DNA of 64,000 nt from Micrococcus sp. 2A (GTDB taxonomy: Bacteria > Actinomycetota > Actinomycetes > Actinomycetales > Micrococcaceae). Positions 1 to 10,138 of the stretch are shown one piece after another. The stretch spans positions 496,001 to 560,000 of the forward strand of contig NZ_CP154351.1 of NCBI RefSeq assembly GCF_039519235.1. The letters run 5' to 3'. The notes beneath the pieces were generated by a model. That model saw nothing but the letters and a program-made list of their open reading frames with translations. It was not told where the DNA came from and searched no databases. A program made the position numbers and the translations under genes. Every line of letters starts with the position of its first letter. Positions within the stretch are counted from its first letter, which is position 1.

Positions 1-1739
<1,739 letters not shown>

Positions 1740-1776
1740 TCCACGGAGACCGGCGTCCCCTCAGGGGGCGGGACAT

Positions 1777-1817
1777 CACGAGGGCCCCGGCACCGTCATG
1801 GTGCCGGGGCCCTCGTG
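1777..1817. terminator. Bidirectional terminator hairpin between icd and ogt
   Basis: Perfect inverted repeat with 18-bp arms (1777-1794 and 1800-1817) around a 5-base loop, between convergent genes. It has no U-tract, as usual for high-G+C actinobacteria. Confidence 0.8.
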
Positions 1818-1827
1818 CGCCCGGGGG

Positions 1828-2421
1828 TCAGGCCACGTGCCGCGCCTCGTGCTCCAGCAGCGCCCGCTTGGCGGCGGGGCCGTACAGGTACTGTCCGACC
1901 CCGCCGGAGGTCGGCACCACGCGGTGGCACGGCACGACGACGGCCACCAGGTTCGCGGCGCACGCCCCGCCGGCGGCACGCACGGCTCGCGGCGACCCGG
2001 CGCGCTGGGCCAGCTCCGTGTACGAGACGGGCGCGCCGGGCGTGATCCCCCGCAGCGCCGCCCACGCGGCCTGGCGGAAGGCGGTGCCCGGCTGCGTCAC
2101 CGCAAGGGCGTCGAGCGCGGCGACGTGGCCGGCCGCATACGCCCCGAGCGCATCGGCCACGGGCTTCGCCACGCCCGCACGGGGCTCGACCGGCAGCGGG
2201 TGCATCTCGCGGTCCGCCGTCGGCGGGTCCAGCACGGCCAGTCGGTCCATCAGCGTCAGCAGGAGGCGGCCGATCGCCGCGGCGTGCGGCTCGCCGTCCT
2301 CGGGGACGGCCACCCCGGAGGCCCGCACGGTGTGGTCCTCGGGGGAGTACACGGCCACGAGGTTCAGGCCCGTGTCGGGGAGGGCGGCGGCGGTCCAGCG
2401 CAGCTCGGGGGCGAAGTCCAT
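1828..2421 (-). CDS. ogt: Methylated-DNA-[protein]-cysteine S-methyltransferase
   Basis: Suicide repair protein that moves the alkyl group from O6-alkylguanine onto its own cysteine. 197 residues: a divergent N-terminal ribonuclease-H-like domain (about 1-105) and the conserved C-terminal domain. The active-site motif PCHRV is present with Cys near residue 165, followed by GGVGQYLYGPAAKRALLEHE, which fits the substrate loop. It is transcribed towards icd and divergently from the SDR gene at 2478. A weak -10-like GACAAT (minus strand) lies 6 bases before the ATG, which may make the mRNA leaderless. It lacks an Ada DNA-binding domain, so it is an Ogt-type enzyme. Confidence 0.93.
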   Translation of the reverse strand: MDFAPELRWTAAALPDTGLNLVAVYSPEDHTVRASGVAVPEDGEPHAAAIGRLLLTLMDRLAVLDPPTADREMHPLPVEPRAGVAKPVADALGAYAAGHVAALDALAVTQPGTAFRQAAWAALRGITPGAPVSYTELAQRAGSPRAVRAAGGACAANLVAVVVPCHRVVPTSGGVGQYLYGPAAKRALLEHEARHVA

Positions 2422-2477
2422 GCCCCCATTGTCCGTCAGCCCGGGCGCGCCCCGCTCTGGTGTGCCAGGGTGAGGGC

Positions 2478-4055
2478 ATGACCGAGACCCACGTGTTCAA
2501 GCACCGCACCCTCCTGCGCCACCCCCGCGACGTCGTGTTCCGCTGGCTGGCCAACCCCGGGGCGCTCCAGCGCATGAACCCGCCGTTCGCCTCCGAACTC
2601 GTGCACGGGCCCACGAACGGCCTGGCGGTCGGCTCGGAGACCCGACTGCGCATCAGCCCGCCGGGCTCGCTCGGACTGCTCGCGGACACCTCCCGGGGCC
2701 TGCTGGCCGGCATGCTGCCGGACGCCGTGTCCTCCCGCATCCCGGCGGCCGCCACGCCCAAGGTGCCGTGGCACGCGCGGCACACGGCGTACGAGGAGGG
2801 CCGGATGTTCCGGGACGAGATGGTCTCGGGCCCCCTGCGCTCCTGGACGCACACGCACACCCTGGAGGACGCAGCCCCCGGCGAGGCGGACACGGCCGCC
2901 GGCACCCCGGGCACGGTGGTGCTGGACCGCATCGAGTACGTGCTGCCGGGGGAGGGGCTGCTGGGCCGTGTGCCCGGCATCGGCGGCACCGCGGCCGCAT
3001 GGGCCGGCCGCGGCTTCGAGGCCGAGCTGCGCCGCCAGTTCGCCTACCGCGCGCGCGTGATGGCCGACGACCTCGCCTTCCACGCCGCACACCCCGGCCC
3101 GCTCACCGGCGGGCCCGCGCGCACTGTGGCGGTCACCGGGGCGTCCGGGCTGATCGGCGCCCAGCTGACCGCGCTGCTCATGAGCGGCGGGCACCGCGTG
3201 ATCCGCCTCGTGCGCAGCCCGGAGCAGGCTGCGGCCCCGGACGCCGCCCTGTGGGACCCGGCGCGCGAGCGGGTGGACGAGTCCGCGCTCGCCCAGGTGG
3301 ACGTGATCGTCAACCTCGCGGGGGAGCCGATCGCCGGCCGCTTCACGGACGCGCACAAGGAGGCCGTGCACGACTCCCGTGTGCGCGGCACGCGCACCCT
3401 CGTCGACGCGATGGGGCGCCTGCCCCGGGTCCCCGCGCTCGTGAACTGCTCGGCCATCGGCTACTACGGCGCGCACGCCGGCACCGGCCCGTTCGGCGCG
3501 GGGCTCGGGGAGGAGCTCGAGCCCGGCGACGACTTCCTCGCGGAGGTCTGCGCGGACTGGGAGGCCGAGGCCGTGCGGGCCGAGGCCTTCGGCGCCCGGG
3601 TGGCCCGCGTGCGGGTGGGCGTGGTGCTCAGCCCCGCCGGCGGCATGCTCCAGCAGGTGCTGCCGCTCTTCCTCGCCGGGCTCGGCGGCCCCATGGCCAC
3701 CTCCGGCGGCGAGAGCCACGACGGGAGCCCGTGGGTCAGCTGGGTGGGGGTCGACGACGTCGCCGGGGCCTTCGCTCACGCGGTGCTCGACGACGACGTG
3801 GCCGGGCCGCTCAACGCCGTCGCCCCCGAGCCCGTCACGGCCAAGGAGTTCGCCACCGTGCTGGGCCGCGTGCTGCACCGTCCGTCCGTGCTGCCGGTGC
3901 CCGCCTTCGGGCCGCGGCTCCTGCTCGGCGCGGAGGGGGACGCGGAGACCGTCCGCGCGGACCAGAAGGTGGAGGCCGGGCGACTCGTGGACTCGGGCTA
4001 TGCGATGCGGGACGACGAGCTGGAGGGCGCGCTGCGCCACGTGCTCGGGCGCTGA
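2478..4055 (+). CDS. TIGR01777-type epimerase/SDR oxidoreductase with N-terminal SRPBCC domain
   Basis: A 525-residue two-domain protein. Residues about 1-165 look like a START/SRPBCC hydrophobic-ligand fold. Residues about 214 onwards form a Rossmann NAD(P)-binding domain (TVAVTGASGLIGAQL), with VNLAGEPIAGRFT, SAIGYYGAHAGTG and a C-terminal DUF1731-like tail (TAKEFATVLGRVLHRPSVLP). This architecture is recurrent in actinobacteria, often annotated as YfcH-like; the substrate is unknown. The ATG at 2478 is preferred over an upstream GTG/ATG run because the SRPBCC domain begins there. A near -10 box CAGGGT ends 6 bases before it. It stands between divergent ogt and convergent minus-strand neighbours, so it is probably monocistronic. 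Confidence 0.88.
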   Translation: MTETHVFKHRTLLRHPRDVVFRWLANPGALQRMNPPFASELVHGPTNGLAVGSETRLRISPPGSLGLLADTSRGLLAGMLPDAVSSRIPAAATPKVPWHARHTAYEEGRMFRDEMVSGPLRSWTHTHTLEDAAPGEADTAAGTPGTVVLDRIEYVLPGEGLLGRVPGIGGTAAAWAGRGFEAELRRQFAYRARVMADDLAFHAAHPGPLTGGPARTVAVTGASGLIGAQLTALLMSGGHRVIRLVRSPEQAAAPDAALWDPARERVDESALAQVDVIVNLAGEPIAGRFTDAHKEAVHDSRVRGTRTLVDAMGRLPRVPALVNCSAIGYYGAHAGTGPFGAGLGEELEPGDDFLAEVCADWEAEAVRAEAFGARVARVRVGVVLSPAGGMLQQVLPLFLAGLGGPMATSGGESHDGSPWVSWVGVDDVAGAFAHAVLDDDVAGPLNAVAPEPVTAKEFATVLGRVLHRPSVLPVPAFGPRLLLGAEGDAETVRADQKVEAGRLVDSGYAMRDDELEGALRHVLGR

Positions 4056-4120
4056 GTCGCCCGCCGCGGTCGCCGCGCGGTGCGGTCGCCACTCGACGGC
4101 CGCGCCGAGCCTGTCGGCCC

Positions 4121-5968
4121 TCAGTCCTGCAGGGCGCCCGTCTCCCGGATGAGCTGGCCCAGGGCAGTGAAGGCGTCGCGCGCCAGCGCCTCCCACAGCT
4201 TGATGGCCAGCTGCGGGGACCCCTCCTGCAGGGCGTACATCACGTGCGCGGTCAAGACCCGGGCGGTGACGTCCCCACGGGCGCGCACCGTGGAGGGCTG
4301 GCGGCCGGACTGGCCGAGCGCCATCTCGCCGAAGGTCATCCCCGGGGTGAGCACGGTCCTGCGGGTGCGCCGCCCGCCCGTGCCCTGCCCCGTGAGCTCC
4401 ACGCGGCCGGACGTGATCACGTAGATGCCGCCGAAGGGCTGGCCCGCGCGGCGGATGATCTGACCGTCCGTGTACACGCGCTCGTCCATCATGGACTCGA
4501 GCAGGCCCGCGTCCTCGGCGGAGAGGTGCTGCAGCAGGGGCGCCACCGCGGCCTCCTCCTGCGAGTGGGGCAGCAGCTGCGGGGCGTGACGGACCAGCAG
4601 GCGCTGCTCGGCCCACTGGATGGCCCGGGAGCGGGAGTCGAAGAACAGGAACTCCGGGCGGTCCGGGGCGGACTCGAGGTCCCGCGCGGCCTCCTGGCGG
4701 GGATCCGGCAGGCTCACGTCCACGGACTCCTCGACGGCGGCCACCAGCTCCGCCACCATGGCCTCGTCCCGGTCCACGAGCACCACGTCCAACCCCGAGT
4801 CCAGGGCATAGGCGAACCACCGCGCCACGAGCAGGCGGGCGGAGCGGGTCACGGTGCTGACGGACCGGATGTCCACGAGCAGGGTCTCCAGCTCGTCCGG
4901 GAGGCCGCGCACCACGCGGGCGAGCGCGTCCACCTGGCTGAACCCGACGTGCCCGCCCAGCTCCAGCACGTGCACCGTGTCCCCGAACGCGTCCAGTGCG
5001 TCCTGCACCTGGGCGCTGCGCACCGCGCCGGAGGGTGCCTGGTCCACGCGGTAGTGGGCGCGGAAGGCGGCCCGGGGCGAGCCGGTGACCACGGAGGGGT
5101 GCAGCTCGAAGTCCTCCACGATGCAGCGCAGCGCGGCCATGCCGGCGGCGGACACGCGGTGCTCGTCCAGGTCAGGCGCCTGCAGGGCCAGGCCCATGTG
5201 CCCGGGCACGACCACCATGATCGTGCCGCCGCGGGTGGACGCCCAGCCGGGCTGGCCGACGTCGTACGCCCACAGGGGCTGCCGGGTGTCCATGCCGCAC
5301 GAGTCCAGCACGGAGAGCACGGCGCGGACGGTCTCCTCCTCCAGCACGCGGGCCCCGGTGACGGGGTGGATGCCGCCGTGGGCCAGGGTGCCCGCCACGA
5401 GGGCGAGGTCCTCGACCTTCACGGGCACGGCGCGCAGGGTCGCGATGTCCTCGAGCAGGGGCTCCGGGTCCGTGTCCAGCACGTCCAGGGACTTCAGCAG
5501 CCACGCGGCGGCGCGCGTCTGGTGCTGGGCGCGGTTCTCCACCTTGACGGCCGTCTCCGTGACGCTGACCTCGCGGTCCAGGAGGGTGGAGAGCAGCTGG
5601 AGCAGGCGTCCGGCCCGGTCCCGCCCGCCGCGGCCCTTGACGAGGGCGGCGGTGGCCACCACGCCCGTGTTCTGCAGCGGGTTGAACGCGCGTCCCGTCT
5701 CCGCCTCCACCTCGATCCGCGAGTCGTCCTCCGGGACGGGCGTGCCGCCCACCCGCTCGGCCACGCCCGCCGCGCCGAGGTCCTCCACGGCGAGGGCGTG
5801 GAGGACGGGGGAGGCCAGGGCCGCCAGCGGCACGGCGGCCGAGGAGCCGGAGACGTAGCGGTGCCCGTCCACGAGGGTCACGGCCACGCCCAGGCCGCCC
5901 CTGCCCTCGTCGTCGCCGGGGAAGGCGGCGGTCAGGCGGTCGAGGTGGTCCTGGACGGGAGTCATCAT
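4121..5968 (-). CDS. Glutaminase-like / STAS / cyclic-nucleotide-binding protein, probable pseudoenzyme
   Basis: A 615-residue cytoplasmic protein with three parts: an N-terminal serine-dependent glutaminase (GlsA) fold (about 1-300), a STAS domain (about 325-425) and a C-terminal cNMP-binding/Crp-like domain (about 470-600; FGGIYVITSGRVEL, MTFGEMALG). GlsA landmarks remain: VQDHLDRL at the start, ALAVEDLG, NPLQNTG, SCGM, VVVPGHMGLA. The catalytic SxxK of the family (SISK, just before the LALEDLG helix) reads ALAS at residues 50-53, so both Ser and Lys are gone. The family Asn about 7 residues after the conserved Glu is Thr, SCGMY lacks its Tyr, and about 20 residues near the N-terminus are deleted. 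Glutaminase activity is therefore unlikely; a cNMP- or STAS-regulated partner role is inference. Minus-strand TAGGCT lies 7 bases before the ATG at 5968; a second ATG is at 5965. Confidence 0.85.
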   Translation of the reverse strand: MMTPVQDHLDRLTAAFPGDDEGRGGLGVAVTLVDGHRYVSGSSAAVPLAALASPVLHALAVEDLGAAGVAERVGGTPVPEDDSRIEVEAETGRAFNPLQNTGVVATAALVKGRGGRDRAGRLLQLLSTLLDREVSVTETAVKVENRAQHQTRAAAWLLKSLDVLDTDPEPLLEDIATLRAVPVKVEDLALVAGTLAHGGIHPVTGARVLEEETVRAVLSVLDSCGMDTRQPLWAYDVGQPGWASTRGGTIMVVVPGHMGLALQAPDLDEHRVSAAGMAALRCIVEDFELHPSVVTGSPRAAFRAHYRVDQAPSGAVRSAQVQDALDAFGDTVHVLELGGHVGFSQVDALARVVRGLPDELETLLVDIRSVSTVTRSARLLVARWFAYALDSGLDVVLVDRDEAMVAELVAAVEESVDVSLPDPRQEAARDLESAPDRPEFLFFDSRSRAIQWAEQRLLVRHAPQLLPHSQEEAAVAPLLQHLSAEDAGLLESMMDERVYTDGQIIRRAGQPFGGIYVITSGRVELTGQGTGGRRTRRTVLTPGMTFGEMALGQSGRQPSTVRARGDVTARVLTAHVMYALQEGSPQLAIKLWEALARDAFTALGQLIRETGALQD

Positions 5969-5975
5969 GCGCCTC

Positions 5976-5981
5976 AGCCTA
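5976..5981 (-). promoter_or_regulatory. -10 box TAGGCT, near-leaderless promoter of the glutaminase-like gene
   Basis: Minus-strand TAGGCT, 7 bases between its end and the ATG at 5968. Transcription would start at or beside the start codon. Confidence 0.55.
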
Positions 5982-6034
5982 GTCAGTGCCCCGCGCGCCG
6001 GACAGGTCCGCGGCGGCCGCCACAATGGACGGTG

Positions 6035-8755
6035 ATGCCCACCTCCGCCAGCCGCCCCCGCACGCCCGCGGACCCCGTCGCCTCCCGCCGGCCGGGGGCC
6101 CCGCCCGCGACGCCGCAGGGCCGGATCGCGGCCGCCCTCGATGCGCTCGGGGCCGGCCTCACGGTCACCGCGGTGCTGCCCGAGCTGGAGGCCGCCCTCG
6201 AGGCGCACGGGGCCGCCGTGGTCCACGCCCCGCCCGGCACGGGCAAGACCACCGTGGTGCCGCCCGCCGTCGCCGTCCGGCTCGCGCGGCAGGACGGCGG
6301 GCGCACCCTGGTCACGCAGCCGCGCCGGGTGGCCGTGCGCGCCGCGTGGCGGCGCCTGCACATGGCCGTCGGTTCAGACGATCCTGACGACGCAGTCGGC
6401 TACGCGGTGCGCGGCGAGTCGGTGGGCGGAGGCCGCTCGGCGGTCGAGTTCGTGACTCCGGGCCTGCTGCTGCGCCGCCTCCTGGCCGACCCGGGCCTCG
6501 ACGGCGTCGGTGCCGTGATCCTGGACGAGGTCCACGAGCGCGACCTGGACACGGACGTCCTGTTCGCCCTCCTCGCCGACCTGCGGCAGCTGCGTCCCGA
6601 GCTGCTGCTCGTGGCCATGTCCGCCACGGTGGACGCCGAGTCCCTGGCCGCTCGCTGGGCCGCCGGCATGGGCGTCGACGCCGACGCCGTCCCGGTGGTG
6701 CGCACCCCGGCCGTCCTGCACCCGCTGCGCGAGGAGCACGCCCCGTTCGGCGCCCCGCGCCTCACCGCGGACGGCCGCGTCGAGCGGGCCTTCCTGGACC
6801 ACGTGGCCGACGTCGCCGTCCGCTCCCACGCGGAGGCCCTCGCGGCCGACCCCACCGTGGACGCGCTCGTCTTCCTCCCCGGCGTCGCGGAGGTGGAGGC
6901 GGTGGCCGAGCGCATCACGCGGCGCGCCCCCGGCACCGAGGTGCACACCCTGCACGGCCGCCAGGAGGCCGCCGAGCAGGACGCCGCCCTCGCCGGACGC
7001 ACGCGGCCGGAGGTCTCCCGCGTGGTGGTCACGACGGCGGTGGCCGAGTCCTCCCTGACCGTCCCGGGGGTCCGTCTCGTCGTCGACTCCGGGCTGGCGC
7101 GCGAGCCCCGGCGGGACCGTGGCCGCGGCATGACCGGCCTTGTCACGGTGCAGGCCTCCCGCGCGGCCGCCGGCCAGCGGGCGGGCCGCGCCGCCCGCCT
7201 CGGCCCCGGCACGGTGGTGCGCTGCCACAGTGCCGCGGCCCTCGGCGCCGCCCCCGCCGCCCCGACGCCGGCCCTGGCCGTGGTGGACCTCGCCCCCGTG
7301 GCGCTCGCGCTCGCCGCGTGGGGCGCGCCGGGCGGAGAGGGCGTGGTGCTGCCCGAGGACCCGCCCGCCGACGCGATGGCCGAGGCCCGTCGAACGCTCG
7401 CCGAGCTCGGCGCCGTGGACGGGGACGGCCGCATCACGGCGCACGGGACGGTCCTGGCCGGCCTGCCGGTGGACCCGGCGCTCGGCCACGCGCTCCTGGC
7501 CGGCGCGGACCGCGTGGGCGCGCGCGCCGCCGCCGCGGCCGTGGCCCTCCTCGCCCTCGACGTGCGCGCGCCCGGCGCCGACCTCGAGGCGCTGCTCGCC
7601 GCGCTGCGGGGTGGGGGCCACCCCGAGTCCGGCCGATGGCGGCGGGAGGCCGAGCGGCTCGAGCGGATCGTGACCCGGGGGTCGAGCGGCGGACGGGAGA
7701 CGGGGCGACGCGCCGGCCGGGCCTCCGACGGGGGCGCTGACGGGGGCCGGGCCGCGCACGCGGCGGGCATCGTCGTCGCACTGAGCGCCCCGGGCCGGGT
7801 GGCGCGGCGGGTGGAGGACACGGACGCCTACCTGCTCGCCTCGGGGACGCGCGCATCCCTGCCGCGCAGCGGCGGGGGAGAGCTGCGGGGCGCGGCGTGG
7901 CTCGCCGTCGCGGAGGCCTCCCGCGCCGCCGGCGACGCCGAGGGCACCGGCGCCGTGATCCGCGCGGACGCCCCGATCACCCGGGAGATCGCCGCGGACG
8001 CCGCGGCGGCACTCCTCCGGGACGAGGCGGACGCGGCGTGGAAGGGCGGACGGCTCACGGGCCGCCGCAGGACGATGCTGGGGGCGATCCCGCTCGCGGA
8101 GGGGCCCGCGCGCGTCAACGCCGCCGCGGCCGCGGACGCCGTGCGCGCCGCCCTGGCCGCGGAGGGGCTGGCCCGCTTCGAGCCCGGGGCCGGACCAGGT
8201 GCGGGGGAGCGCCTTCGCCGCCGCGTCCACCTCCTGCACCGGGTGCTGGGCCGCCCGTGGCCGGACCTCTCCGCCGCCGCCCTCCCGGACCTCGAGCCGC
8301 TCGTGGCCGGGATCGCGGCGGAGCTCGCGGCGGGCCGCTCGGCCACCTCCGTGGACGTCGCCGGGCTGCTGCGCGGGATCCTGCCGTGGCCGGAGGCCGG
8401 GCGCCTCGACGAGCTGGCCCCCGAACGGCTGCCCATCCCCAGCGGGCGGACGGCGGCCGTGGAGTACCCGGCCACGGACGAGGAGACGGCGCCGGTGGTG
8501 GCGGCCAAGCTGCAGGAGTTCCTGGGGGCCGCGCAGAGCCCCGCCGTGGCGGACGGCCGGCTGCCCGTGGTGCTGCACCTGCTCTCCCCGGCGGGGCGGC
8601 CGCTCGCCGTCACCGCGGACCTGCCCTCCTTCTGGGCGGGGCCCTACGCCCACGTGCGCGCGGAGAACCGGGGCCGCTACCCCAAGCACCCGTGGCCTGA
8701 GGACCCCGCGACGGCGTCGCCCACGGCGAAGACGAAGCGCGCCGCCGGCGCCTGA
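6035..8755 (+). CDS. hrpB: ATP-dependent helicase HrpB
   Basis: DEAH-family superfamily-2 RNA helicase of 906 residues, of uncertain cellular task in bacteria. Motif I APPGTGKTT is near residue 66, motif II is DEVH with HERDLDTD following (about 164), motif III is SATV, and the helicase-C domain carries TTAVAESSLTVPGV and QRAGRAAR. The HA2-like region and the HrpB-specific C-terminal domain (LLRGILPWPEAGRLDELAPERL, RPLAVTADLPSFW) follow. The frame is open far upstream because of G+C bias; ATG 6035 is chosen because it begins just before the helicase N-terminus. A weak CACAAT lies 8 bases upstream. It diverges from the glutaminase-like gene. Confidence 0.92.
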   Translation: MPTSASRPRTPADPVASRRPGAPPATPQGRIAAALDALGAGLTVTAVLPELEAALEAHGAAVVHAPPGTGKTTVVPPAVAVRLARQDGGRTLVTQPRRVAVRAAWRRLHMAVGSDDPDDAVGYAVRGESVGGGRSAVEFVTPGLLLRRLLADPGLDGVGAVILDEVHERDLDTDVLFALLADLRQLRPELLLVAMSATVDAESLAARWAAGMGVDADAVPVVRTPAVLHPLREEHAPFGAPRLTADGRVERAFLDHVADVAVRSHAEALAADPTVDALVFLPGVAEVEAVAERITRRAPGTEVHTLHGRQEAAEQDAALAGRTRPEVSRVVVTTAVAESSLTVPGVRLVVDSGLAREPRRDRGRGMTGLVTVQASRAAAGQRAGRAARLGPGTVVRCHSAAALGAAPAAPTPALAVVDLAPVALALAAWGAPGGEGVVLPEDPPADAMAEARRTLAELGAVDGDGRITAHGTVLAGLPVDPALGHALLAGADRVGARAAAAAVALLALDVRAPGADLEALLAALRGGGHPESGRWRREAERLERIVTRGSSGGRETGRRAGRASDGGADGGRAAHAAGIVVALSAPGRVARRVEDTDAYLLASGTRASLPRSGGGELRGAAWLAVAEASRAAGDAEGTGAVIRADAPITREIAADAAAALLRDEADAAWKGGRLTGRRRTMLGAIPLAEGPARVNAAAAADAVRAALAAEGLARFEPGAGPGAGERLRRRVHLLHRVLGRPWPDLSAAALPDLEPLVAGIAAELAAGRSATSVDVAGLLRGILPWPEAGRLDELAPERLPIPSGRTAAVEYPATDEETAPVVAAKLQEFLGAAQSPAVADGRLPVVLHLLSPAGRPLAVTADLPSFWAGPYAHVRAENRGRYPKHPWPEDPATASPTAKTKRAAGA

Positions 8756-8786
8756 TGTGAGGTGGGCCACGCGCATCCGCGAGGAG

Positions 8787-8792
8787 TAGGGT
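8787..8792 (+). promoter_or_regulatory. -10 box TAGGGT, promoter of the sugar importer operon
   Basis: TAGGGT 35 bases before the GTG start at 8828, with a short leader carrying a CGAGG ribosome site. A small palindrome TGTG-T-CACA follows at 8794-8802 and could be an operator, but its short length makes this weak. Confidence 0.4.
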
Positions 8793-8827
8793 GTGTGTCA
8801 CATCTTCCGGAGCGAACGAGGTTTGCA

Positions 8828-10138
8828 GTGACGAGACAGCAGCGGGCTCGGCTCTCACGGGGGGCGACGATGGCCTCCGTGATGACCGCCGGAGCGCTCA
8901 TCCTGGCCGGATGCGCGCCGGCCGAGGAGGGGGCGCCCACCCTCACCTGGTACACCAACCCGGACGACGGCGGGCAGGCGGCCATCGCGAAGCAGTGCAC
9001 GGACGCGGCCGGCGGCGAGTACGCCGTCGAGACGTCCATGCTGCCCACGGACGCGGCCTCCCAGCGGGAGCAGCTGACGCGCCGGCTCGCGGCGGGCGAC
9101 ACCTCGATGGACATCATGTCCCTCGACCCGCCCTTCGTCCCCGAGCTCGCGGAGCCCGGCTTCCTGGCCCCCGTGCCGGAGGATCTGCAGCAGCAGGCGA
9201 GGGAGCACGCCCTCGAGGGTGCGTTGGCCGGCGCCACGTGGAAGGACGAGATCGTCACGGTCCCGTTCTGGGCCAACACGCAGCTGCTGTGGTACCGCAA
9301 GTCGGTGGCCGAGGAGGCCGGGCTGGACATGTCCCAGCCCGTCACGTGGGACCAGCTCATCGAGGTGGCCCGCGAGCAGGACAAGGAGCTGGGCGTCCAG
9401 GGCGCCCGCGGGGAGTCGATGACCGTGTGGCTCAACGCCCTCGTGGAGGGCGGTGGCGAGCACATCCTCGCCAACCCCGACGCGCCCGCGGACGAGGTGC
9501 AGACGAACTTCGGGTCCGAGGCTGGCCGCAAGGCCGCCGAGATCATCTCCACGATCGGCAAGGAGGGGCTCGGCAGCGCCGGCCTCCCCACACAGGACGA
9601 GAACGCCTCCATGCTGCTCTTCCAGGGCGAGTCCGGGTCCTTCATGGTGAACTGGCCGTTCGTGTGGCCGGCCACCCTCGCCTCCGTCAAGGAGGGCTCC
9701 CTGCCGGAGGACCTCCCCGAGGACATCGGCTGGGCCCTCTACCCCCAGACGACGCAGGCGAAGGACTCCGCCCCGCCCGTGGGCGGCATCAACCTGGGCG
9801 TGGGCGCGAAGTCCGAGCACGCGGACCTCGCGTGGAAGGCGGTCCAGTGCATCACCACCGCCGAGCACCAGGCCCAGTACTTCCGGGACAACGGCAACCC
9901 GCCGGCCGACCCTGTCGCCTACGAGGACCCCGAGGTCATCGAGAAGTACCCCATGGCGCCCACGATCCGGGAGTCCCTGGAACAGGGCGCACCGCGCCCG
10001 CAGACGCCGTACTACAACGAGGTGTCCACCGCGATCCAGCAGCGCTATGCGCCGCCGTCGAACGTGGACCCGGCCGTCACCCCGGCCGAGACCGACGCCT
10101 TCATCCAGGAAGTCCTCCGAGGGGAGCGCCTGCTGTGA
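8828..10138 (+). CDS. Sugar ABC transporter substrate-binding lipoprotein (LpqY-like)
   Basis: Extracytoplasmic solute receptor of 436 residues, family 1 type, anchored by a lipid. The N-terminus has basic residues, a hydrophobic stretch and a lipobox LAGC with Cys at residue 29. Mature-protein features typical of sugar receptors include LTWYTNPDDGG, LDPPFVPELAEPGFL, VPFWANTQLLWYRKS and PQTPYYNEVSTAIQQRY near the end. The early TWYTNP block and the gene order match actinobacterial trehalose (LpqY-SugABC) systems, so trehalose or another oligosaccharide is the best guess; the ligand is not proven. The GTG start follows an ACGAGG ribosome site. The stop overlaps the next start by 4 bases. Confidence 0.9.
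   Translation: MTRQQRARLSRGATMASVMTAGALILAGCAPAEEGAPTLTWYTNPDDGGQAAIAKQCTDAAGGEYAVETSMLPTDAASQREQLTRRLAAGDTSMDIMSLDPPFVPELAEPGFLAPVPEDLQQQAREHALEGALAGATWKDEIVTVPFWANTQLLWYRKSVAEEAGLDMSQPVTWDQLIEVAREQDKELGVQGARGESMTVWLNALVEGGGEHILANPDAPADEVQTNFGSEAGRKAAEIISTIGKEGLGSAGLPTQDENASMLLFQGESGSFMVNWPFVWPATLASVKEGSLPEDLPEDIGWALYPQTTQAKDSAPPVGGINLGVGAKSEHADLAWKAVQCITTAEHQAQYFRDNGNPPADPVAYEDPEVIEKYPMAPTIRESLEQGAPRPQTPYYNEVSTAIQQRYAPPSNVDPAVTPAETDAFIQEVLRGERLL

Noticed and set aside
2436..4820. Long open frames on the strand opposite real genes (for example 2436-4820, 6374-8776, 13991-16768, 19092-21965)
   Set aside because: They are shadows produced by high G+C with few stop codons; their translations are Arg/Gly/His-rich, lack domains, and the other strand encodes recognisable proteins.
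2768..6034. Apparent 1995-residue protein ending as HrpB
   Set aside because: Only the last 906 residues match HrpB; the upstream part is antisense or out-of-frame to the SDR and glutaminase-like genes.
8794..8802. TGTG-T-CACA palindrome as a definite operator
   Set aside because: Only 9 bases, expected by chance, and no second copy was found near a related gene; mentioned only as a possibility.
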